A stretch of DNA of 64,000 nucleotides from contig NZ_JAAFGM010000002.1 of the NCBI RefSeq assembly GCF_012931985.1, positions 62,001-126,000 of the forward strand, in the 5' to 3' direction. Numbering within the stretch: the first letter of the stretch is position 1; every line of letters begins with the position of its first letter. A program made the translations under genes and the position numbers. Below the pieces are notes generated by a model. That model was not told the origin of the DNA, did no database searches, and saw only the letters and a program-made list of their open reading frames with translations. Positions 34,261 to 41,800 of this stretch are shown here, piece after piece. Source of the stretch: Candidatus Roseilinea sp. NK_OTU-006. Lineage in GTDB: Bacteria; Chloroflexota; Anaerolineae; J036; Brachytrichaceae.

Positions 34261-35090
34261 ATGATGTAGCCGACGCCCACCGCGCCAGGGCCGGCATGCG
34301 TGGCGATGGTGGGGCCGGCTTCCAGGATCACTGGCGACTGGATGCCCAACGGTCCACTCACCTCTTGCGCTAGTTGTTCGGCCAGTTGCGGCGCTGCGGA
34401 ATGCATGAAGAACACTTTGGGATCGCGCGAAGCGCCCAGCTCGTGCAGCACGATCTCCTTAAGGCGCGCGACGGCCTTGCTGAAAGTCCGCACGCGCTCG
34501 AGCGGCTCGACCCTGCCGTCCTTGATGGTCAGGATCGGCTTCATTTGCAACACGCCGCCGATGAGCGCCTGCGCGCCGCCGATGCGCCCGCCGCGCTTCA
34601 GGTTCTCCAGCGTCTCCAACACAAAGTGCATGCGCGTGCGCGGGATGAGCGACTCGATGTGCGCCTTGATCTCCGCCGGCTTCGCGCCTTCCTTCGCCAG
34701 TCGCGCGCCTTCCGCGACGAGCAAAGCCATCGCGGCGCTCACCATGCGCGTGTCCACCAACGTCACCGACGGGTCGCCGCCCATCGTCATCGCTGCCGAT
34801 TCGGCGCTGGCATAGGTGCCGCTCAAGTCGCGCGAGATGTGGATGGAGACGACCTCTTCGCCCTTGAAGCGTTGGTAAATCTCCACAAAATCGCCCACCG
34901 AGGGTTGCGAGGTCTTCGGAAAGTTCGGGTCACTCTTCAGCATGGCGTGGAACTGTGCGGGCGATAGTTCCATGCTGCGGAAGCTCTTGTCTCCGAAGAT
35001 GACGTAAGTAGAGGCGATGGCAGCGATTCCCAGATCGCGAGCCAATTCAAGGGTCAGATCAGCGTTTGAGTCGGTGACGATGTGCACCAT
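34257..35090 (-). CDS. DegV family fatty-acid-binding protein
   Basis: DegV/FakB proteins hold a fatty acid for the kinase FakA, which phosphorylates it for membrane lipid synthesis. The 277-aa protein has the start VHIVTDSNADLTLELARDLG, the lipid-contact TSQPSVGDF, the ISRDLSGTY block and the closing HAGPGAVGVGYII. FakA (DhaK-like) is not in the window. A GGAAGGAGA ribosome binding site lies upstream. It is divergent from the GT39 gene, with promoter elements in the 89-bp gap. Confidence 0.92.
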   Translation of the reverse strand: MVHIVTDSNADLTLELARDLGIAAIASTYVIFGDKSFRSMELSPAQFHAMLKSDPNFPKTSQPSVGDFVEIYQRFKGEEVVSIHISRDLSGTYASAESAAMTMGGDPSVTLVDTRMVSAAMALLVAEGARLAKEGAKPAEIKAHIESLIPRTRMHFVLETLENLKRGGRIGGAQALIGGVLQMKPILTIKDGRVEPLERVRTFSKAVARLKEIVLHELGASRDPKVFFMHSAAPQLAEQLAQEVSGPLGIQSPVILEAGPTIATHAGPGAVGVGYII

Positions 35091-35147
35091 GGAATTCCGG
35101 GTCTCCTTCCTTACGCAGCTTACGTAATAAGTAACACCGAAACCGGT

Positions 35148-35176
35148 TTGACGATGCTGCGCCTGCGCTATTATAT
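35148..35176 (+). promoter_or_regulatory. Promoter of the first GT39-type gene
   Basis: TTGACG (35148-35153) and TTATAT (35171-35176) are 17 bp apart. The ATG is at 35180, so the mRNA would start at or within the first codons. Confidence 0.5.
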
Positions 35177-35179
35177 GAA

Positions 35180-37597
35180 ATGAGGTTTATTTTGCAGCGC
35201 ATCACTCACTGGACGCTCGTTGCCATCTTAGCCCTCTACATCGCCGCCGGCGTGATCTACGCTGTGTCCGCGCCTCTGCTTGATGTATCGGACGAGGTGC
35301 GCCACTACGCCATGATCGAGCATCTTGCGCAGGGGCGCGGACTGCCGGTGCAGGATGAGGCGTACAATCGGCAGATTACCGAGCAGGAGCGCCGGGCGTT
35401 GCGCCCGCTGACCTACTACGCCCAAGAGGGCAGCCAGCCGCCGCTCTACTACGCACTCATGGCCCTGGTGGCGCTGCCGTTCGACCGGAGCGATCACGCC
35501 GACCTAGTTTGGCCTAACCCACATGCTCGGCTGGGGCGCGCCGACGCGACGAACAACTGGAATCAGCTCGTCCACACGCCGGCGGAAGCCTTCCCCTGGC
35601 GTGGGACGACCTTGGCGGTGATGGTGATGCGCTTGATCGGCGTCACGCTGGGCGCGATAACCGTGGCCTGCACGTACGCGCTGGCGCTAACGCTATGCGC
35701 AAGCCGCCGGGCCAGCAACCGGAAGGCGGATGAGGCGGAAGCACCCTGCAACCAGTCTCCCCTTTTGACGCCCCTGGCAGCCGCCTTCGTCGCGTTCAAC
35801 CCGATGTTTGTACACATCATGGCGTCGGTGAACAACGACACGCTGGCGACGACGCTGGCCACGTTGGCCCTGCTTTTCAGCGCGCGAATGATTCGCCATG
35901 GCGCACGCATGGGCCAGGCGATCGTGCTCGGCGTGATCTTGGGTGGGGCGGCGCTGACGAAGGCCTCCGGCCTGGCACTGGCCATCGTTGCGCCGTTTTT
36001 CGTGCTGGTCAGCGAGTTTGTGCGCCGAGCCCGGCCAACGGCGATGGCGGCGCAACCGGATCCCCGCTCGCTCGCTCGCGCCCTACCCTTGCTGCTCGGC
36101 ATGGCGCTGCCGGCGCTCGCCGTCGCCGGGTGGTGGTACTGGCGCAACCAGATGCTCTACGGCGACTTTACCGGCACGACGATGATGGCGCGCATCGCCG
36201 GGCCGCGCGAGGTCACGCCGTCGGCGCTTGAGCTGATCGGCGAGTGGGACGGCTTCTTCAAATCGTACTGGGGGCTGTTCGGCGCGGTGAACATCCCGAT
36301 GGACGTATGGATCTACGCTGCGCTCCAGTTTTTGCTCATCCTCGCCGGCTTCGGGCTGTTATTCGCACTCCTCGGATGGCTGCGCAGGATGCGAGATGTT
36401 GCGCGCCTGTCCGCTATCCTCGACGCGCGCGCTTTGATGCTGCTCATGCTGTTCAGTGCCTTCTTGGTGGCCTTCGTGGCGCTGGTGCGCTGGACTTCGC
36501 TTACCCTGGCCAGCCAGGGGCGCTTGCTCTTCCCCGTCATCGCGCCGATCTCGATCTTCCTAGCGCTGGGGTTGCTGAGCGTGGCGGCGCGCGCATCGCG
36601 CGTTGCGCAGATGCGCCATGCGCCACGCACTCTCGCTATAGCCATCCCAACTGCCCTTGCGGCTCTCACGCTGCTTGCACCGTTCGTTTACATCCGGCCC
36701 GCCTACGCCTTGCCGCAGCGGCTGTCCCCCGACGCGCCGCTTGCGCTGGATCGTCAGACCGAGCTGATCTTCGAGGACAAAATCCGCTATCTGGGCTTTC
36801 AGGTACACAATCCCAAGCAGCGCGTCGCGCCGGGCGAAGTGCTTGACGTGACCCTGTACTGGCAGGCGCTTCGCCCCCTCGACCACAACTACAGCGCATT
36901 CATCCGCGTATATGCCAAGGGCGAGCAACTCGCGCACGTGCTCGACACTTATCCGGGCGGCGGCATGTGGCAGACAACGCTCTGGCAACCCGGCGAGATC
37001 ATCGCCGACCGCTATCGCCTGCGCCTGGAGGACACTTTGACGACGACCCGGCTCGCGCCCAGCACGTTGTGGCTCGATGTGGGCTTCTGGGACTTCACCG
37101 CGCAGCGATTCCTGCCCACATTTGATCCGGCCGGACAACCGACGGGGCGGCAGCGTTACGAGGCGGCCAGCCTAAACCTGGCAAGGCTCACGCCGAACCT
37201 CCGCATGAAGGCGCGCTTTGAGAAAGTCGCGCTCACCGCTATCCGCGCCGAACAGGCCGGGCGCGTAGTCCTACTCAACTTGGACTGGCTGGCGACCGAC
37301 GACTTCACCGAGGATTACACCACGTTCGTTCAGCTCTTCGACGCGGCGGGCAACAAGCTGCCCCCGCAAGCTGACGGGCGCGCCAAGGGCGGCGACTTTG
37401 CGCCGCGCTGGTGGCGAGCAGGCGACTTGATCTTGAACGACGTGTACTCGGTCAACCTGCCGGAAGACTTCCCACCTGGCCAATACACGATCAAGTTCGG
37501 CCTGTATAACGCCGACGGCGCGCGCATGCCCGCATTTGATGAAGCCGGACGCGCGATCCCCGAGGCCGCACTGAGCGTGCCGATCGCAATCCGGTGA
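35180..37597 (+). CDS. Large GT39/ArnT-like membrane glycosyltransferase-type protein
   Basis: An 805-aa protein with about ten helices in the first two thirds and a soluble beta-rich C-terminal third. The N-terminal loop LLDVSDEVRHYAMIEHLAQG has the acidic residue near the first helix that GT-C enzymes use, and PPLYYALMAL follows. These enzymes move sugars from polyprenyl-phosphate donors on the outer side of the membrane. The C-terminal part has two repeats of a similar module (WQALRPLDHNYSAFIRVY and WLATDDFTEDYTTFVQLF), probably carbohydrate-binding or structural. Around codons 470-490 the DNA (36593-36648) shows weak heptamer periodicity. It lies 12 bp upstream of rlmB. Confidence 0.75.
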   Translation: MRFILQRITHWTLVAILALYIAAGVIYAVSAPLLDVSDEVRHYAMIEHLAQGRGLPVQDEAYNRQITEQERRALRPLTYYAQEGSQPPLYYALMALVALPFDRSDHADLVWPNPHARLGRADATNNWNQLVHTPAEAFPWRGTTLAVMVMRLIGVTLGAITVACTYALALTLCASRRASNRKADEAEAPCNQSPLLTPLAAAFVAFNPMFVHIMASVNNDTLATTLATLALLFSARMIRHGARMGQAIVLGVILGGAALTKASGLALAIVAPFFVLVSEFVRRARPTAMAAQPDPRSLARALPLLLGMALPALAVAGWWYWRNQMLYGDFTGTTMMARIAGPREVTPSALELIGEWDGFFKSYWGLFGAVNIPMDVWIYAALQFLLILAGFGLLFALLGWLRRMRDVARLSAILDARALMLLMLFSAFLVAFVALVRWTSLTLASQGRLLFPVIAPISIFLALGLLSVAARASRVAQMRHAPRTLAIAIPTALAALTLLAPFVYIRPAYALPQRLSPDAPLALDRQTELIFEDKIRYLGFQVHNPKQRVAPGEVLDVTLYWQALRPLDHNYSAFIRVYAKGEQLAHVLDTYPGGGMWQTTLWQPGEIIADRYRLRLEDTLTTTRLAPSTLWLDVGFWDFTAQRFLPTFDPAGQPTGRQRYEAASLNLARLTPNLRMKARFEKVALTAIRAEQAGRVVLLNLDWLATDDFTEDYTTFVQLFDAAGNKLPPQADGRAKGGDFAPRWWRAGDLILNDVYSVNLPEDFPPGQYTIKFGLYNADGARMPAFDEAGRAIPEAALSVPIAIR
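36593..36648. repeat. Weak heptamer tract inside the GT39-type gene
   Basis: Eight successive 7-nt units of related sequence, including GCATCGC, GCGTTGC, CGCCATG, CGCCACG and CCATCCC. Read in another phase, TGCGCCA occurs twice in tandem. It resembles the middle of array 1 but is short. Confidence 0.35.
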
Positions 37598-37609
37598 GGA
37601 CGTCGCCCG

Positions 37610-38341
37610 ATGGAATATTTGTACAGCCGTCAAGCCGTCCGTGAATGCCTGCGCGCGCGCCGGCGGCCCATCTACCGTCTATTGGTCGGCGAGGGCGTGG
37701 AGGACGCGCCGATCATCCGCGAAATCCGTGCGTTGGCGCAACAACAGCGCGTCCCGCTCAGCGCGGTCCGGCGTGATGCGCTGAATGCAATCTCCGCGCA
37801 TGCGCAGGGGGTCGCGCTGGAGGTGGGCGATTACCCCTACGCCAGCCTGGACGAGATCTTTGGCGCAGCCCAGATGCGCAACGAGCCGCCCTTCATCCTC
37901 ATCCTGGATTCGCTACAGGACCCACAGAACTTCGGCAATTTGATTCGCACAGCGGAGGCTGCCGGCCTGCACGGGGTGGTGATCGGCACGCGTCGCAGCG
38001 TGGGGGTGACGCCCGCCGTGGTCAATGCCTCATCTGGCGCCGCCGAGCACATGCGCGTGGCTCAAGTGGTCAACCTAGCCCGTGCGGTCGAGGCGATCCA
38101 GGCGCGCGATGTGTGGGTGGCTGCCCTGCACGGCGAAGCGCAACGCGCGATCTACGAGGCCGATCTGCGCGGCGCGCTGGCCCTCATCGTCGGCAGCGAA
38201 GGCGAAGGCGTGAGCCGGCTGCTGCGCGAGCGCGCCGATTTCGTGTTGCGTGTGCCGATGCGGGGCCAGGTGGCTTCGTTGAATGCTGCCGTAGCCGGCG
38301 CGGTGGCGATCTACGAAGCGTTGCGTCAGCGTCATGCGTGA
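37610..38341 (+). CDS. rlmB: 23S rRNA (guanosine-2'-O-)-methyltransferase, SpoU family
   Basis: A SPOUT-class enzyme that 2'-O-methylates rRNA, in E. coli G2251 of 23S rRNA. The 243-aa protein has the N-terminal L30e-like substrate domain (about 1-75) and the three SpoU motifs: DPQNFGNLIRTAEA, IVGSEGEGVSRL and PMRGQVASLNAAVAGAV. Length is typical. GAGGAC lies before the ATG and the gene follows the GT39-type gene by 12 bp, so they are probably co-transcribed. Family members with tRNA targets look similar, so the exact nucleotide is an inference. Confidence 0.9.
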   Translation: MEYLYSRQAVRECLRARRRPIYRLLVGEGVEDAPIIREIRALAQQQRVPLSAVRRDALNAISAHAQGVALEVGDYPYASLDEIFGAAQMRNEPPFILILDSLQDPQNFGNLIRTAEAAGLHGVVIGTRRSVGVTPAVVNASSGAAEHMRVAQVVNLARAVEAIQARDVWVAALHGEAQRAIYEADLRGALALIVGSEGEGVSRLLRERADFVLRVPMRGQVASLNAAVAGAVAIYEALRQRHA

Positions 38342-38459
38342 CGATCCCACTTGGCTCTAGCGCCGGGGCAACGCGCCCACACCTGCCGCGACCCGAGCGC
38401 TCGCGTGCCGCAGAGCATCGCCGCCGCTGTCCGCACCTCGGGCATCGTGTATAGTCCGC

Positions 38460-38590
38460 GCCGATCAAGCTGCCCCCGCGTGTGGAGGCGACAGGAGGCC
38501 GAGCGCCGGGGTGTAACTTACCGGACGGCAGTCCGGCGCGACCTGTTTAGGATCAGGCCGCACTGATGACGGGCGATGTCATCATTTACC
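38460..38590 (+). ncRNA. Candidate structured RNA upstream of the initiator tRNA
   Basis: The 250-bp gap between rlmB and the tRNA has no credible frame. A TATAGT box near 38447 could start a transcript at about 38460. Three hairpins follow: CCTG...CAGG around 38542-38557, CCGGAC-GGCA-GTCCGG (38521-38536), and a 7-bp stem TGATGAC/GTCATCA (38564-38570 with 38578-38584) followed by TTT. I recognise no known RNA family (not SRP, tmRNA, RNase P or a common riboswitch). Confidence 0.3.
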
Positions 38591-38591
38591 C

Positions 38592-38619
38592 TTGACCAAA
38601 ATTCAGTTGTGCATATAAT
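38592..38619 (+). promoter_or_regulatory. Sigma-70-type promoter of the initiator tRNA
   Basis: TTGACC (38592-38597), a 16-bp spacer and TATAAT (38614-38619). The tRNA begins 13 nt after the -10 box. This is one of the two best promoters in the window. Confidence 0.8.
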
Positions 38620-38631
38620 CACAAACACCGA

Positions 38632-38703
38632 TGCGGGATAGAGCAGTGGCAGCTCGTCAGGCTCATAACCTGAAGGTCGTAGGTTCGAATCCTACTCCCG
38701 CTA
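38632..38703 (+). tRNA. Initiator tRNA-fMet (CAT)
   Basis: A 72-nt cloverleaf without encoded CCA. The anticodon loop is CTCATAA on a TCAGG/CCTGA stem; the T arm is GTAGG/CCTAC. Two initiator features are present: positions 1 and 72 do not pair (here T and T) and the D stem has A11-T24. The anticodon stem has A-T, G-C, G-C at 29-31/39-41 rather than the usual three G-C pairs. The sequence closely follows E. coli fMet across the D and anticodon arms. Confidence 0.92.
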
Positions 38704-38709
38704 CCTCGT

Positions 38710-38745
38710 AAAACCGAAGCCTGTCAGGGCTTCGGTTTTTATTTT
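38710..38745 (+). terminator. Rho-independent terminator of the tRNA
   Basis: A 12-bp stem (38710-38721 with 38728-38739; core CCGAAGCC/GGCTTCGG) with a 6-nt loop, followed by a T-rich tail (TTTTTATTTT). It begins 7 nt after the tRNA. Confidence 0.9.
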
Positions 38746-38798
38746 GGCGTCTATCCGATTGTTCGTTTGAGTTCCGATTTTGACTGCTGCCTGCGCAA

Positions 38799-38804
38799 TA
38801 TAAT
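38799..38804 (+). promoter_or_regulatory. -10 box of the giant YYY gene, leaderless type
   Basis: TATAAT ends 8 nt before GTG 38813 and 11 nt before ATG 38816. No ribosome binding site is seen. Confidence 0.5.
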
Positions 38805-38812
38805 CGCGCGCA

Positions 38813-41800
38813 GTGATGTCTGCGGAGCGGACTAAGGCCGCGATCTCCGAATCCAGCCCCACCTCCTCAAGCGACCGGCGCGTCCCTGTGCGGCGATACC
38901 TGCACCCGGCCGCCTGGTTCGTCATCCTCGTTGTTGCTGCGGCGCTGCGCTTCCACGACCTCAACTGGGACCAGAGCCAATACAACCACCCGGACGAGCG
39001 CCACGTGACGAACGTCATCTCGGCATTACAGATGCCGAGCAGTCTAGGGGAATACCTCGATCCGGCTCAGTCGCCGCTCAACCCCTACAACAATCGGCAG
39101 AGTTGGGTGTATGGCACGCTGCCGCTGTTCGGCGGACGGGCGGTTGCTGAGTTCCTCGATCAGGGCTGTGCGCCGACAAAAGCTGCTGTCCCTGCGCTGC
39201 TGGGGCGGTTGCTCTTCGGCGCGGCTGCCGCCGATTGTTCGCAGGGCTTCTTCACCGGCTATGAGCACATCCGGCTGGTTGGGCGCTTGCTCTCCATGCT
39301 GGCCGATACGCTTACCGTGCTGATTGTGTACCTCACGGGCCGGCGACTGTTCGGCTGGCGCGTCGGCCTGCTGGCTGCGGCGTTCAGCGCCCTGGCCGTG
39401 CTGCAAATCCAGCACAGCAAATTCTTCGTCGTCGAGAGCGCGTTGACGATGTTCGTCGCGGCGTGCCTCTATTTCTGCGCGCGGCTTGCGACGATGCAGA
39501 TCAATTCCCGGCGCAGGGCGTATGCGCTATGGGCCAACGCTGCGCTGGCCGGCCTGTGCTCTGGCCTAGCCGTCGCCAGCAAGATCAGCGCCTGGCCGAC
39601 GGCGGCGCTGACCGTGGTCGCCATCGCAGTAGCCATGATGCGCGATCGTCGCGCTACCGGCCCGGCCGTGCTCACCGCGCTGGCCGCCGTGGCGATAGCG
39701 GGATCGACCGCCTTTGCCGGCTTTCGGCTGACGCAGCCCTACGGCTTTGTTGGCAACAGCGAGGTCGAGTGGGCCTATACCATCCGCGCCTGCGAAACGC
39801 TGACCGATCCCGAACAGTTCCACATTTGCCAGCAGACGCCGCCGATGCCCGAAACCCTGGCGCGCCTTGTCGAGCGCATCCCGGCGTTCCTTCGCCCGAT
39901 CATCGCGCCGTCGGCGCGCTGGATCGCCGAGTTGCAGTTTGCCGCAGCGCAATCCTCAGGCGCTGCCGATCCGCCGTGGGGCTGGCAGTGGGCCAATCGC
40001 GCGCCGATCCTCTTTCCGCTCACCAACATCGTGTTCTATGGGCTGGGCGTGCCGCTGGGGGCGACCGCCGTGATCGGCGCGTTCTACCTGCTCAGCCGGC
40101 TGCTGCGCGGCCGGCGCCGGTATGCCTATCTTGTGCCGGCGCTGTGGATCTTCGGTTTCTTTCTGTATCAGGGCACGCAGTTCGTCAAATCCCTCCGCTA
40201 CCAATTGCCGATCTACCCCATGCTTTGCATCGCCGCCGCAGTCGTCTTGGTGGCGCTGTGGAGAAGCCAGGGGGCGGGGGCCGGGGAGCGGGAGTTGGGA
40301 GTCGGGGGTCGGAAGTGGGCGTTGCCGAGTCCCCTTTCTCGATTCCCGATTCTCAACTCTCAATTCCTCATCGCGCTCGTGCTCGCCGGCGCGCTGACGT
40401 GGGCCCTGGCGTTCATGCGCATCTACGATGGCGAACTGACGCGCACCGAGGCGTCGCGCTGGATCTATGCGCACGTGCCGACGGCGCTGACGCTCTCGGG
40501 GGACGCCGCCGGCCAACCGCGCCAGGTGCAACTGCCGATCAAGGACATCGCGCTGCAGCCGGGCGAGCCTTTCGTCGCGACGGTTCGTGTGAGCGCGCAG
40601 GCCGATGGCGTCGGCGCACCGTTGCAGCGGCCGCGTTTCACGCTGAACTACGTGGAGGGCGAGGGATTAGTCCAGGTGCGGCTGTTGGAAGCGCCGACTC
40701 AGGCCGAGCTGGGCGTAGCCCGGCAACACATCGGCCCCGCTGCGTCCACCATCGCGTTCAATGGCGTCGCGATCGAGCCTGACGCCGACTACACGCTCGA
40801 GCTGACGCTGCTGGACGGCGACAGCATACGCGCGCGCACCAGCGTCATCGCCAACCAGCACTTCGACGAAGGCATCCCCTTCCGCATCGAGGGCAAGGAC
40901 GGCTTCGGCTGGTATTACCGCGGGCTGAGCAGCACCCCGTGGGGCGATATGCCGGTGTACAACGAAGACGATCCGGCCAAGTATGAGATGTTCCTGCGCG
41001 CCCTCGACGAGGCAGATTACATCGTGCTGAACAGCAACCGGCACTACGGGTCGGTGGCGCGCTTGCCCTGGCGCTTCCCGATGACGAACGCCTACTACCG
41101 CGCGCTGATGGGTGGTGAGCTGGGCTTCGCGCTAGTCGCCGATTTCTACCGCTTCCCGCGCATCGGCCCATTCGTCTTCAACGACCAGGAGATGCCGCAG
41201 CGACTGGTGCGCCCGGAGGGCGTGCAGGGCACACCGCCGGGCATCGAAGTGCCTTATCCGAAGGCTGAGGAGGCGTTCTCGGTCTACGACCACCCACGGG
41301 TGTTGATCTTCCAGAAGACGCCGGCGTATTCCTCTGCGCTCGTCGCGCGCGCCCTCAGCCCCTACGTGGATGTGCGCACGGTGCGCCAGACCGCCTTTCA
41401 GGCCAGCAATACGCCAGGCGGCCTGCTGCTCGACCAGCACATGCGCGAAGCGCAACAGGCCGGCGGCACATGGCGCGAACTCTTCCCACGCGCTTCGCCG
41501 CTGAATCAGTCGCCGTTGCTCGCCATCTTGGCCTGGCTGGCGCTGATCGAGGCGCTGGGCGTCGCGGGGTTCATGGTGCTGGCGGCGGTGACGAAGAGGC
41601 CAGAGTCAAGAGGCCAGGGGCCAGACGCAGGACGCAGGACGCAGGACGATCCTGCCTCTCACGTCTGGCGTCTTGCGTCGCTCGTGGACGGCGGCTATGC
41701 GTTCGCGAAGGTCTTCGGCCTGTTGATCACTTCGTTCGTCGCCTGGTGGCTGGCCGGCTTGCGCATCGCGCCGTTTACTTCGAGCATGATCTGGGCGATC

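Noticed and set aside
35695-35770. Heptamer insert in the first GT39-type gene near codons 172-197
   Set aside because: A purine-rich then pyrimidine-rich stretch is present, but the 7-nt phase is too weak to claim.
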